Below, in pieces: positions 33,500 to 42,278 of a stretch of 57,458 nucleotides of DNA. The position numbers and the translations under genes were made by a program. The notes below the pieces were generated by a model. It was not told the origin of the DNA. It saw only the letters and a program-made list of their open reading frames with translations, and ran no database searches. Source of the stretch: Planctomycetota bacterium (GTDB lineage Bacteria > Planctomycetota > UBA1135 > GCA-002686595); the NCBI GenBank assembly GCA_014238415.1, contig JABABA010000015.1:1-57458 (forward strand), given 5' to 3'. Every line of letters starts with the position of its first letter. The stretch's first letter is position 1.

Positions 33500-34428
33500 T
33501 GCCTACGCAGTCTCTCCTGCAGGCGACGCATCGAGCTGCGAACCGCGACCTCTGTCCCCCGCTCGCTGTAGCGCCCCTTGGAGAGGTGCCGGATACGCGC
33601 CACTCCAGGGATATCTAGAGGAGCACCTTGCGTCCCAAGCAGCCAACGGAAGGCGCGATCCTCACGGCACTTGGCGAAGCTCTTCTCTGGACGTTGATAG
33701 ACCGAGAGGTCCCGGCAGTACCCCATCGCCCGCGCCACGTCCCCGTGGGTGATTTGGAGCGGGCCCTTGGCGCGGGTGACAGGCACCTCGGTGAATTCGA
33801 ACTCCTCCTTCAGCGGACGGAGACGTGGCTCCTTCGCTGAGGCTACAGCCTCATCGGACAGGAGTGAGGTGAGCCGCTCGATGCGGGGGTAGACGAGTGA
33901 ATCCGTGCGCCCTTGCAGGACTTCACAGAGGGCATCGAGACTGCCCTCCTCAAGGATGAGGTCGCAGTCGGTGAACCAGATCCAATCCGCGCTCGTGGAG
34001 AGCGCCGCGTGGTTGCGACCGATCGATCTCCGAAAGAGGTGCTCAGGACTGAGTTCGCGCCAACACCAGGTGACGCCCTCAATCCGCTTCTCTGATGCTA
34101 GCTCCAACAGACGCGCTGTCCGCTCGTCCTCCCGACTGAAGTAGACGGTCATGGTGAGGTCCACCTCCTTCGGCGGATGAGCAATTAGCCCACCGAGTTG
34201 GCACTCTAGGAGGTTCGAGTAGTTCCAGCAGTGACTGACCACCTCGATGGCTAAACGACCGACCCGGGGGCGCGGCTCTACTTCCAGCGCAGGCCAAAGC
34301 CGCCTGAGCGGGAGGAGACCGTTCACCGCCTGACGGACCAACCACTCCTGCAGGCCCTGAAAATTCGACGGGTGCTGAACGATGAGGTTCTCGACTACCT
34401 GAAAGTCGTCCTTGGGGCCGAGCTTCAA
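33496..34428 (-). CDS. Glycosyltransferase (GT-A type), last gene of the pse operon
   Basis: A 310-residue protein. Residues 60-100 have an alternating strand/helix start (LAIEVVSHCWNYSNLLECQL), and WFTDCDLILEEGSLDAL contains a D-C-D (154-156) at the place of the DxD nucleotide-sugar motif. Further on, LVYPRIERL and a C-terminal basic region complete a GT-A-like layout. The start overlaps the pseI stop (ATGA, 34425-34428), so it is made together with the pathway. It may add a sugar to the pseudaminic acid glycan or move it; the donor is unknown. Confidence 0.7.
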   Translation of the reverse strand: MKLGPKDDFQVVENLIVQHPSNFQGLQEWLVRQAVNGLLPLRRLWPALEVEPRPRVGRLAIEVVSHCWNYSNLLECQLGGLIAHPPKEVDLTMTVYFSREDERTARLLELASEKRIEGVTWCWRELSPEHLFRRSIGRNHAALSTSADWIWFTDCDLILEEGSLDALCEVLQGRTDSLVYPRIERLTSLLSDEAVASAKEPRLRPLKEEFEFTEVPVTRAKGPLQITHGDVARAMGYCRDLSVYQRPEKSFAKCREDRAFRWLLGTQGAPLDIPGVARIRHLSKGRYSERGTEVAVRSSMRRLQERLRRH

Positions 34429-35480
34429 CCGTCGAAGTCCTCGCGGCGGACGGGTGTCTTTGCGCTCACCGGTCGGGCTACATGGAGGCCTAGGACCTCA
34501 TCCAAGTGCTTGGGTGCGAGCCCATACCCGGGACGAACGCTGCGCAGAGCCGTCGCGTCGACCACATCACCGGCCTCCAAGTTCCGAACCCAGTAGAGCG
34601 AACGCCGGAACTGTACGTTGTCCTTCTCGCTCGACTTCCGGCCGTAGTCCACCTCACCCACGGCCTCCCAGGCTGTGCGCACGTTGCGACACAACTCCTC
34701 AAGGCCGTCGGGCTCAAGCGAGAAGGAGTCGTCGGGACCACCGCCACTGCGGTCGAGCGTGAAGTGCTTCTCCACGAGCGCCGCCCCCATGGCGACCGAG
34801 GCCACTGCCGTCGTGTTGTCCAGGGTGTGATCCGAAAGGCCGACGACGCACCCGAAACGCTCAGCCATGTCCACTAGGGTCCGCAAGTTGTAATCGGCAG
34901 CCGGCGCTGGGTAGCCGCTCACACAGTGCAAGAGTGCCAACTCCTCGCAGCCTGCAGAGCGGGCAGCCTCTACGGCTTCCCCAATCTCCTCTGCGTCCGC
35001 CATGCCCGTCGAGATGATCATTGGCTTGCCGGTCTGTGCTACGCACCGGATGAGCGGGAGGTCTACTGCCTCAAACGACGCGACCTTGTAGGCCGGAGTG
35101 TCGAAAGTCTCGAGAAGCTCCACCGCGGTCTCGTCGAAAGGGCTCGAAAAGATCGTGATCCCTTCGGCCTTCGCGTGCTCGAACAGAGGCTCGTGCCACT
35201 CCCAGGGCATGTGCGCCTCCGCGTAGAGGTCATGAAGAGTCTTGCCATCCCATAGCCCTCCGCTGATCCGAAACTCCTCGGAATCGCTATCGAGGGTGAT
35301 GGTGTCGGGCCTATAGGTCTGCACCTTGACTGCGTCGGCGCCACGAATGCGCGCCTCAGTAATGATCCGCTTCGCCGTCTCAAGACTCCCGTTGTGGTTC
35401 GCTGACATCTCAGCGATAACGTAAGGCCCCTCCCCCGGCCCGATACGTCGGCCAGCAATTTGAATGCTGCTCTGAGTCAT
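34425..35480 (-). CDS. pseI: Pseudaminic acid synthase
   Basis: 351 residues from ATG 35480, overlapping the pseH stop. A NeuB-family TIM barrel condenses phosphoenolpyruvate with 2,4-diacetamido-2,4,6-trideoxy-L-altrose to make pseudaminic acid. Visible: YVIAEMSANHNGS near the start, ADAVKVQTY, FSSPFDETAVELLE, KVASFEAVDLPLI, ISTGMADAEEIGEA, LLHCVSGYPAP and VEKHFTLDRSGGGPDDSFSLEP. The C-terminal antifreeze-like SAF domain starts near RPGYGLAPKHLDEVLG. The neighbours settle PseI over NeuB. It is the fifth of five successive ATGA-coupled junctions with the gene after it. Confidence 0.92.
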   Translation of the reverse strand: MTQSSIQIAGRRIGPGEGPYVIAEMSANHNGSLETAKRIITEARIRGADAVKVQTYRPDTITLDSDSEEFRISGGLWDGKTLHDLYAEAHMPWEWHEPLFEHAKAEGITIFSSPFDETAVELLETFDTPAYKVASFEAVDLPLIRCVAQTGKPMIISTGMADAEEIGEAVEAARSAGCEELALLHCVSGYPAPAADYNLRTLVDMAERFGCVVGLSDHTLDNTTAVASVAMGAALVEKHFTLDRSGGGPDDSFSLEPDGLEELCRNVRTAWEAVGEVDYGRKSSEKDNVQFRRSLYWVRNLEAGDVVDATALRSVRPGYGLAPKHLDEVLGLHVARPVSAKTPVRREDFDG

Positions 35481-36022
35481 TGATCGTCCTCCTCCATCTT
35501 CATGATCGCCGCGCGCGCCACAGGCCACTGGTCCTTCAAGATGCCGAAGCAAGCCACTGAGTGTGGCTCTCCGTCTGGACCGGTGTGCTGCTCATGCCGG
35601 AGACCCTCGTCCTGGAAGCCTAACCGTAGGTGGAAGCGAATCGATCGCTCATTCTCGGCCAACGCGTGCCCTCTGACCTTGTGCAGGCCGAGCGTGTCGA
35701 AGGCGTGATCTAGTGTGGCCACACCGAGCCCTCGCCCAGAGCCCTTGGGCGCTCCAGGTGCCAGGTAGAAGCCCCACTCGGCCACGTCCTCACCGCCGAG
35801 CTGCTTCAAGTTCACAAATCCAAGAGAGGCTCCGTCGCTCTCGTAAACAAAAAGGTGACGGTCCGGATCATCACTGCAACCCTCGAACCAGCGCTGGTGT
35901 TCTTCCACGCCGATCTCATGTGTGGTGTACATCCAGCGCCGTACGTCTGGATGGTTCCGCCACGACAGCACGCGCTCGAGGTCCCTCTCTTCCATTGGCC
36001 GCACCACACCGACCTCGCTCAT
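35477..36022 (-). CDS. pseH: UDP-4-amino-4,6-dideoxy-AltNAc N-acetyltransferase (PseH)
   Basis: A 181-residue GNAT acetyltransferase. ATG 36022 is chosen because it overlaps the pseG stop as ATGA. Family features: VRPMEERDLERVLSWRNHPDVRRWM at the start, LGFVNLKQLG, AEWGFYLAPGAPKGSGRGLG (acetyl-CoA loop), and NERSIRFHLRLGFQDEGLRHEQ. In the pathway it acetylates the 4-amino group of the PseC product using acetyl-CoA. Cytoplasmic. Confidence 0.9.
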   Translation of the reverse strand: MSEVGVVRPMEERDLERVLSWRNHPDVRRWMYTTHEIGVEEHQRWFEGCSDDPDRHLFVYESDGASLGFVNLKQLGGEDVAEWGFYLAPGAPKGSGRGLGVATLDHAFDTLGLHKVRGHALAENERSIRFHLRLGFQDEGLRHEQHTGPDGEPHSVACFGILKDQWPVARAAIMKMEEDDQ

Positions 36023-37110
36023 GCCAACCCCTCCAGCTCTTCGCATACGCGCTGCAGACCTCGCACACCGACCAGCTCTGCGCTAACCCGAGAGACTCTC
36101 TCGCGAAGCTCGTTCTTCTCCATCACCTCCAATAGCTGGGGTAGCTGTGCAGCTAGATCTGAGGCCTCTTCCACGACCAGTGCAGCGCCTGACTCCCCCA
36201 GCGCAATCGCACCGCTGCGCTGGTTCTCCGCCAGCACTACGGCGATCGAAGGCAGCCCGAGCGAGCAACGCTCCAAGGCCGTGACCCCTGCGCCGCCGAC
36301 GGCAAGATCTGCACGAGTCATCCGCTCCGCCATGTCCGTCACGTCCACGGCGACCTCGACCTGTAGGGAGAGGGTCGATGCCACGGTGCGAACGCGGTCG
36401 AGGTGCGGAGCGTGTCGGCCCATGATGACCGAGACCTCTCGTATAGAGTTCGAGCGGATCGTCCCCAAGCAATCGAGCACAACGCTTGTCGCATCATCGG
36501 TGTCGACACCCCCCATTGAGACCATGATGTGCTCCATTTTAGCCTCCTTGCGACGGCAGAGGCTCTCCTCGCGAAGTCTAGCGAACTGGGGCCCCACGAG
36601 CGCGTGATCAGGGCCGATCAAACGCAAGCAGTCCTCTGATACAAGACCGTCGTAGTCCGCCTCCGTCCGCCCAAGATTTTGATCCAGCAGCAGGGAGACC
36701 GCATGTGGCCGGTCGGCCAGATCGTCAATCGCTGCGAGCCGAAGCCCGGGCAGCGCCACGGCCTCCTCCCAACGACGGTCGAGGGCGTAGTGGTCCACGA
36801 TCAGCATGCTCGCTTCAATTTGCTCGAGGGCCTCACGGGTCGCGCGCGCGTCCTCTTGCCAGCCGCACTCAAGCCAGGCGGCGTGAGCTGGCGGAGACTC
36901 GTCTGGGACGAAAGGCTCGCCGCTCCCTTCGAGGACCTCGAGCCCGTGGCCCCGCGAGCGCACCGCATCGTGGCGCGCTCCCTCGAGGTCGCGCGAGAGA
37001 AACACGCACGAGTGCCCTCGCTCGAGCAAGGCGTCTGCCAAGGTCAGGCAGCGCATAACGTGCCCCGAGCCGATCCGCAGCGAAGCGTCTGCTCGAAGAG
37101 CTACGATCAT
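36019..37110 (-). CDS. pseG: UDP-2,4-diacetamido-2,4,6-trideoxy-beta-L-altropyranose hydrolase (PseG)
   Basis: A 363-residue GT-B-fold hydrolase that removes UDP from the diacetamido altrose intermediate. The N-terminus RADASLRIGSGHVMRCLTLADAL has the catalytic histidine H17 in the G-x-GH motif. MVSMGGVDTDDAT and ADLAVGGAGVTALERCSLGLPSIAV form the nucleotide-binding C-terminal half. The gene overlaps pseF upstream (ATGA, 37107-37110) and pseH downstream (36019-36022). Length is near that of known PseG proteins fused to no other domain. Confidence 0.92.
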   Translation of the reverse strand: MIVALRADASLRIGSGHVMRCLTLADALLERGHSCVFLSRDLEGARHDAVRSRGHGLEVLEGSGEPFVPDESPPAHAAWLECGWQEDARATREALEQIEASMLIVDHYALDRRWEEAVALPGLRLAAIDDLADRPHAVSLLLDQNLGRTEADYDGLVSEDCLRLIGPDHALVGPQFARLREESLCRRKEAKMEHIMVSMGGVDTDDATSVVLDCLGTIRSNSIREVSVIMGRHAPHLDRVRTVASTLSLQVEVAVDVTDMAERMTRADLAVGGAGVTALERCSLGLPSIAVVLAENQRSGAIALGESGAALVVEEASDLAAQLPQLLEVMEKNELRERVSRVSAELVGVRGLQRVCEELEGLA

Positions 37111-37805
37111 TGCCTGTCACCTTCACCAATCTCTCCGGCACGAAAGAGCTGCTCGGCCAGGGACCAATCCTCTTCTGTGTCGATGTCCTGCACCCGATGC
37201 CTGGAGAGCGGGACGGGGGCAGCGTCCCGCGAAAAGAGCGGCGTGCCAGCCTCCCAGGCCCGCGCACGCCCCCAGTAGAACTGACCTGCGTCGTGCCACG
37301 CCTCCTCGAGGTCCTGCGAACGTGCCTCGAAGGCCGAGGGGTCGAGCATCTCCACGCGCCCCTCCTGGGTCAGACGGATCGCCCGCTGGATCGGAGAGGC
37401 GAAGCTGGTGACGGCGAAGGAGAACTCAGCCTCGCTCGCCTCAAGGACCTCCCTCCCGCGCACGAGATCCTCCGCACGGAGAAAGGGCGCCGTGGCATAG
37501 ATGCAACAGACGAGGTCCTCGCCAGCGGCACCACAGGAGCGCGCGGCGTGCGCCACGACGGGGGTCGTGCCTGTGTGGTCATCAGAGAGCTCCGCGGGGC
37601 GCACGAAGGGCACCTCCGCGCCATGCTCGCGCGCGAGCTCTGCGATCTCCTCATCGTCGGTTGAGACCACGACTCGCTCGAAGCAGGCGCTCTCAAGCGC
37701 AGCCTCGATCGACCAGACGATCATCGGCTTGCCGCAGAAGAGGCGGAGGTTCTTGCGAGGGATGCGCTTGCTTCCGCCGCGGGCCGGGATGACCGCTAGA
37801 TTCAT
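37107..37805 (-). CDS. pseF: Pseudaminic acid cytidylyltransferase (PseF)
   Basis: A 232-residue nucleotidyltransferase that activates pseudaminic acid with CTP. The signature AVIPARGGSKRIPRKN (4-19) is complete, then GKPMIVWSIEAAL, VVVSTDDEEIAELA, YATAPFLRAEDL and HDAGQFYWGRA. It ends with HRVQDIDTEEDW. It overlaps pseC by ATGA (37802-37805) and pseG by ATGA. Cytoplasmic. Confidence 0.92.
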   Translation of the reverse strand: MNLAVIPARGGSKRIPRKNLRLFCGKPMIVWSIEAALESACFERVVVSTDDEEIAELAREHGAEVPFVRPAELSDDHTGTTPVVAHAARSCGAAGEDLVCCIYATAPFLRAEDLVRGREVLEASEAEFSFAVTSFASPIQRAIRLTQEGRVEMLDPSAFEARSQDLEEAWHDAGQFYWGRARAWEAGTPLFSRDAAPVPLSRHRVQDIDTEEDWSLAEQLFRAGEIGEGDRQ

Positions 37806-38965
37806 GCTTCGAGCTCCTCATGCAGCACCCGGACGACCTCCCCCTGCTGCTCCTGTGTGAGCGTGGGGAACATCGGAAGACTGATCGCTTCGGCATGATA
37901 GCGCTCGGCCTCGGGGAACTGCCCCACGGAGAACCCGAGGTCTCGATAGTAGGGCTGGGTATGGACGGGTATGTAGTGGAGATTGACGCCCACCCCTCGG
38001 CGCCGAAGCGCCTCAAAGATATCTCTGTGTGTGCGGTCGATTCGATCCAGGCAGAGGCGAACGGGATAGAGGTGCAGCGCGGAATACGCGTCTGGGTGAT
38101 TGTGCGGGAGTCGCAGGGGCAGGTCTCCCAAGGCCTCGTCATAGACCCGCGCCAGCTCATGACGGCGTACGACGATCTCATCAAGCCGCCGAAGCTGGCT
38201 CAAGCCAAGCGCGGCATGCAAGTCGGTCATGCGGTAGTTGAAGCCGAGCGCAACCTGCTCGTAGTACCAGGGGCCGAGGGACTCGCCGACCATCTGCTCG
38301 GGGTCACGGGTCACGCCGTGGGAGCGCAAGAGGCGCATGCGATCAGCTACCTCTGCGTCACGTGCCGTCGCCAACCCTCCCTCACCCGTTGTGATGATCT
38401 TGACCGGGTGAAAGCTGAACACGGCGATGTCGCTGTAGCGGCAATTCCCTACAGGCTCGTCCTGATAGCGCGCGCCGATGGCATGCGATGCATCCTCGAT
38501 GACCTTGAACCCGTATTGCTGCGCGAGCTCGCCGATCGACTTCATCTCGCACGGCTGTCCGCATAGATGCACCGGGATGACGATCTTCGGAAGCCTCCCG
38601 TCCCGCTCTGCCTGCTCAAGCTTCTCGCGCAAGGCCGCGACGCTCATGTTCCAGGTCTGCGGGTCGATGTCAACGAAGTCGACATCAGCCCCGCAATAGC
38701 GGGCGCAATTTGCTGAAGCGACGAAGGTCGTCGGGGTGGTCCAGACCACATCGCCCGGCCCCGCCCCTAGCGCTAAGCACGCGAGGTGAAGCGCCGACGT
38801 GGCGCTGCTCGTCGCAACCCCATGACTGGCACCGAGGCGCTCGACGACCGCAGCTTCAAAGGCGGGCACGGTCGGCCCCTGGGTCAAGAAATCCGATCGC
38901 AGGATTTCGACAACGGCGTCGATGTCCTCTTGATGGATGTCCTGCCTACCATAAGGGATCATCAT
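37802..38965 (-). CDS. pseC: UDP-4-amino-4,6-dideoxy-N-acetyl-beta-L-altrosamine transaminase (PseC)
   Basis: 387 residues from ATG 38965, four bases after the pseB stop; a longer frame to 39004 would overlap pseB. A DegT/DnrJ/EryC1 aminotransferase with the PLP lysine K189 in FSFHPVKIITTGEGG, IEDASHAIGA before it, and GFNYRMTDLHAALG. It transaminates the 4-keto sugar made by PseB. The start MMIPYGRQDIHQEDIDAVVEIL is typical of PseC. Its stop overlaps the pseF start. Confidence 0.92.
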   Translation of the reverse strand: MMIPYGRQDIHQEDIDAVVEILRSDFLTQGPTVPAFEAAVVERLGASHGVATSSATSALHLACLALGAGPGDVVWTTPTTFVASANCARYCGADVDFVDIDPQTWNMSVAALREKLEQAERDGRLPKIVIPVHLCGQPCEMKSIGELAQQYGFKVIEDASHAIGARYQDEPVGNCRYSDIAVFSFHPVKIITTGEGGLATARDAEVADRMRLLRSHGVTRDPEQMVGESLGPWYYEQVALGFNYRMTDLHAALGLSQLRRLDEIVVRRHELARVYDEALGDLPLRLPHNHPDAYSALHLYPVRLCLDRIDRTHRDIFEALRRRGVGVNLHYIPVHTQPYYRDLGFSVGQFPEAERYHAEAISLPMFPTLTQEQQGEVVRVLHEELEA

Positions 38966-38969
38966 GAGC

Positions 38970-39968
38970 TCAGATCGCTCCAATCCTGCCCTGATTTGCG
39001 TCAATCCAAGCCTGAAGATCCTCGTCCTTCATCCACTCCGAGTTCGAATCACTCGCATAGACAAAGCCCTCTGCCACCCTCTCTCCTTCCTTGACGCGCT
39101 CAGGGTCATCACCCCAACCGTTGATGGTCGGAAGGATCTTGTAGTAGTCCGAATACTCGTATGTGCTCAGAGAGTCCTCGATGCCAATCATCTGCTCGTG
39201 CAGCTTCTCTCCAGGTCGGATCCCGATGATCTCCTGCTGTGCCGCGGGCGCGACGACCCGCGCCAAATCAGTCACCTTCATGGAGGGGATCTTCTTGACG
39301 TAGATCTCGCCCCCCACCATGTCCTCGAAGGCTTTCCAGACCAGCTCCACCCCCTGCTCCAGAGAAATCAGAAAGCGCGTCATGCGCTCATCCGTGATAG
39401 GAACCACTCCCGATTCCCGCACCGACAAGAAAAACGGGATCACCGAGCCTCGCGAGCCCATTACGTTGCCATAACGCACCACCGCGAAGCGCGTTTCGTG
39501 CGCCCCCGCGTAGGCGTTGCCAGCGATAAAGAGCTTGTCTGAAGCGAGCTTTGTCGCTCCATAGAGGTTGACCGGGCTGCTCGCCTTATCGGTGGACAGG
39601 GCCACGACGCGCTGCACCCCCTTGTCGATGCAAGCATCGATAAGGTTCATCGCACCGACAATGTTTGTCTTCACGCACTCGAACGGGTTGTACTCCGCCG
39701 TTGGCACAATCTTGGTCGCCGCAGCATGCACGACATAATCGACCCCGTCGAGGGCCCTGTACATACGCTCGCGGTCACGCACGTCGCCGATGAAGAAGCG
39801 TAGCCGTGGATCACCAGCAAACTTCTTCGCCATCTCCCACTGCTTCATCTCGTCTCTTGAATAGACGATCAACTTGCGTGGGTTATATCGTTCAAGAGTG
39901 AGCGGAACAAAAGCATGACCGAAGGAACCTGTCCCGCCCGTGATAAGCACAGTTTTTCCTGACAACAT
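38970..39968 (-). CDS. pseB: UDP-N-acetylglucosamine 4,6-dehydratase, inverting (PseB)
   Basis: A 332-residue extended SDR, first enzyme of the pathway. NAD loop ITGGTGSFG (9-17); catalytic stretch STDKASSPVNLYGATK with D127, K128, Y136 and K140; FAVVRYGNVMGSRGSVIPFF and the ITDERMTRFLI segment are characteristic of the C5-inverting PseB/FlaA1 family. It is the promoter-proximal gene of a seven-gene minus-strand operon. Its upstream region (39969-40261) also holds the decayed tRNA fragment. Confidence 0.94.
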   Translation of the reverse strand: MLSGKTVLITGGTGSFGHAFVPLTLERYNPRKLIVYSRDEMKQWEMAKKFAGDPRLRFFIGDVRDRERMYRALDGVDYVVHAAATKIVPTAEYNPFECVKTNIVGAMNLIDACIDKGVQRVVALSTDKASSPVNLYGATKLASDKLFIAGNAYAGAHETRFAVVRYGNVMGSRGSVIPFFLSVRESGVVPITDERMTRFLISLEQGVELVWKAFEDMVGGEIYVKKIPSMKVTDLARVVAPAAQQEIIGIRPGEKLHEQMIGIEDSLSTYEYSDYYKILPTINGWGDDPERVKEGERVAEGFVYASDSNSEWMKDEDLQAWIDANQGRIGAI

Positions 39969-40261
39969 GCGAAGGATGGTAGCCCTTCTAGAGGGGCAGG
40001 TGCAAGGATGGCATGGCGCTCCTGAATGCCACTCAAATTAGCGACCTAAAGAGAAGGCACAAGACCTGCAAGCACTACGACTCACAGCCAACCTAAGTTC
40101 GGAGAAGGGCAAACCGCAACTAAACCAATTCCCCATCAGAGATTGCTGAGTTCACGCCTTCCCGCTTCCCAGGTTCAATGTCGTGGGTTCGATTTCCCTC
40201 AAATGCAACAGTCGCTGCCTCTTCTGGAAACAAGCAGCCGAACAGGAGACCGGACCCAGAT
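39969..40261. other. Intergenic region at the island edge
   Basis: 293 bases, less GC-rich by eye than the neighbours, between the start of pseB and the stop of a small lipoprotein gene. Apart from the tRNA remnant and the presumed pseB promoter I see no gene. Confidence 0.5.
40164..40197 (+). pseudogene. Decayed 3' half of tRNA-Gly(CCC)
   Basis: GCTTCCCA, a diverged middle, an exact 16-base block (40177-40192) ending in GGTTCGA, then TTTCC match the anticodon and T arms at 28849-28882 at 29 of 34 positions. The T-stem no longer pairs well and there is no acceptor arm, so it is not a working tRNA. Some similarity to the D-arm may extend left to about 40145. Part of the match is the T-loop consensus shared by all tRNAs. 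Confidence 0.5.
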
Positions 40262-40768
40262 CTATCGCTCGTCAGCTGCGTCACTCGAAAAAGCTTCGAG
40301 GCCGTCCTCTGTGAACACGTATGAGTCACCGGGCACGAGGTCGTAGGGCGAGCCGTCGACGATCAACTTGTCGGCAGACCACACAACTTTCCGCACCGAC
40401 TTTGCGTTGCCATCGACAGGAGCAGGGAAAGTCAACCGAAGGGGTGGGTTATCGAACGTACCGTTGATAACAAGAGCCTCGTTGGCTGGCCAGACGCCAG
40501 GGAAACACATCGTGGTCTGGCCCCAAATCATCAGCACGTCGTTCCCACTGCAGTCGACCTGGCGCACTTGAGCCCCTGTCAACTCGCCACGTTGGTTCCC
40601 GACCAACAGGCGCTTTCCAGTCTTATTGGTGTAGGTTCCTCCCTGGTGCATCGTGATCGTCTGTGTCCTCATGGAGACCGACCGCCCAACCTTCTTTGAG
40701 TCTGAGGTCATCCCACATGCCAGCAAACCTGCCAAGCAGGCCATAGAGAGAATTGGTGTGAGCTTCAT
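40262..40768 (-). CDS. Small lipoprotein, unknown family
   Basis: 168 residues from ATG 40768. The signal KLTPILSMACLAGLLAC gives lipid cysteine C18. The mature part is beta-rich: TITMHQGGTYTNKTGKRLLVGNQ, then LMIWGQTTMCFPG and LRLTFPAPVDG. It has an acidic C-terminus. No family is recognised and the partner genes give no clue. The start is chosen over the longer frame because that one adds a non-signal leader. Confidence 0.6.
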   Translation of the reverse strand: MKLTPILSMACLAGLLACGMTSDSKKVGRSVSMRTQTITMHQGGTYTNKTGKRLLVGNQRGELTGAQVRQVDCSGNDVLMIWGQTTMCFPGVWPANEALVINGTFDNPPLRLTFPAPVDGNAKSVRKVVWSADKLIVDGSPYDLVPGDSYVFTEDGLEAFSSDAADER

Positions 40769-40927
40769 GATGAGCATCATAGCATCGCCCGGGTGAAGGC
40801 ACATGCAGCACGCCCTAAGCAGCCTTTCCTGACCGCTGCACTCTCTATTTGCGGCCGATCAGTGCTGCCATCGGTTACTGAATCCCGCGCGCAAGTTCTC
40901 CCATAGAAGGGAAGTCAGTTTCGACTG

Positions 40928-41377
40928 TCAATCCCACCACCACTCCTGGAACCCCGTCGGCGCGAGTGCTGTCAGAAACAAACACAACCAACAGACAGCA
41001 CCACAAAATGCGGGATAGATCATGTCGGAGCGAAGTCGTGGCACCAGGGCATAAAGTGCGAGCAGAACAGGCATGCCAATTGCGATCAGCACCCCAATGG
41101 TAAACAACCCTTCGGAGATGTCGTAATGGGTGACCAGATCCGATGGAAGCTTGTGTGTGCCGTAGAAATCGGGCCAGACACCCAGGCGAATGTACATATG
41201 AACCGCCAGTGAATAGAAGGATATGAGCGGCAGTAGACCTGGCAGAGCCGTGACCACAAACCACCGGCGAGATCGCCCAGAACCCTGCCCTTGCATCAGC
41301 GACCAGACAAGGGCTGCGGCAATCAAGGTGACCGGTAAGGCGGTCAGCACGATCGGTTGAAAAACTACGTTATCCAT
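40928..41377 (-). CDS. Four-helix integral membrane protein, unknown function
   Basis: A 149-residue protein with membrane helices near residues 7-27 (PIVLTALPVTLIAAALVWSL), 42-62, 93-113 (GLFTIGVLIAIGMPVLLALYAL) and 120-140, and basic loops (GSGRSRR). It ends in GFQEWWWD. No domain is recognised. It shares its strand with the flanking small genes but is spaced from them by 160 and 59 bases. Confidence 0.6.
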   Translation of the reverse strand: MDNVVFQPIVLTALPVTLIAAALVWSLMQGQGSGRSRRWFVVTALPGLLPLISFYSLAVHMYIRLGVWPDFYGTHKLPSDLVTHYDISEGLFTIGVLIAIGMPVLLALYALVPRLRSDMIYPAFCGAVCWLCLFLTALAPTGFQEWWWD

Positions 41378-41436
41378 CTCGCAAGCTGAGGCATGTGTTT
41401 CTGAACTGTCAGCACCTTCATCCGTGACCTCACGCG

Positions 41437-41856
41437 CTACTTATTTTCGCCTACCGGCCCGTAGAATTCAACTTCCCAGATACGCGAGACATCTATCTGG
41501 GTCTTGGTGACCACCAGGCGTAGCCGGCGAGTCTTGACAGCACTGAATTGTGTGGACCATGCGGGACTGGTGTTGCCTTCGATTTCGACGCCCCGGGGTA
41601 CCCGGTGCGTCCCAGCGGGCCACCCAGTCTTTGGTGCGGACCCAAATGCGATATGTTCCGCTGACGGGCAGGGTGACGTTGGTCTCCGCAACAGCCACAG
41701 GTAGGGCGAGCCCATGATGTCCATGAACTGTGGATCCACCACCCATCCACCGACATCACTGAAGCTCTCCGCTTCGACAAGTACAGTGGTTTGCTGCACG
41801 GGAGCTGGGACCTGGGGCAGGCACCCGAGTGCTAGCAGGAGAATGACGCTGTTCAT
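41437..41856 (-). pseudogene. Remnant of a secreted FAD-dependent oxidoreductase gene (core deleted, frameshifted)
   Basis: Three pieces in two frames line up as parts of one protein. First frame: signal peptide and LVEAESFSDVGGWVVDPQFMD-IMGSPYL (41773-41700). Second frame: PVAVAETNVTLPVSGTYRIWVRTKDWV and WDAPGTPG. First frame again: SPAWSTQFSAVKTRRLRLVV and SRIWEVEFYGP. Family knowledge: the first two match the N-terminal domain, the last the C-terminal domain, of planctomycete FAD-oxidoreductases of more than 600 residues. The whole flavin-binding core is missing and the reading frame shifts twice. It is a dead gene fragment. Confidence 0.65.
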
Positions 41857-41975
41857 GGTCTGGACTTCACTTCAAGAGGAGGAGGCACTGACAACCTCTG
41901 GAGAATACGCGCAGCGGTAGAAAAACACAATCGCGAGGGAAGACAGGGTGCCGGGACCACACTATGGATCTCCAA

Positions 41976-42278
41976 CTACCCCTCCGAATCAAACACGCGC
42001 ACCTCGGCCCAGTTTTCCTGGCACTCGTCTATGAAGGACTGGTGCGCAGGGGTTTCTTGATACAGATCATGGGCAGCGCGTGATTCGAAGGCGATACAGA
42101 TCGCCACATGGAACTCAGTGTCCGTCACAGATCGGTCCATTCCAAGAGCACGGGGAGCAGCACTGAAATGGGTGATGCCATCATGGGGCGCAAGGTGAGT
42201 TCTTGCCGCCGCGATCAAGGCCTGCACAGACGTTGAGGAAGAGTCCTGAAGAGTGAAGAAAACGGTGTGGGTGATCAT
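41976..42278 (-). CDS. Dabb (stress-responsive alpha/beta barrel) domain protein
   Basis: A complete 100-residue single-domain protein. ITHTVFFTLQDSS at the start, then HDGITHFSAAP and FHVAICIAFESRAAHDLYQETPAHQSFIDEC, follow the Dabb pattern of ferredoxin-like dimers. Bacterial members have varied or unknown functions. A 49-codon frame just upstream ends on its start codon. Confidence 0.82.
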   Translation of the reverse strand: MITHTVFFTLQDSSSTSVQALIAAARTHLAPHDGITHFSAAPRALGMDRSVTDTEFHVAICIAFESRAAHDLYQETPAHQSFIDECQENWAEVRVFDSEG

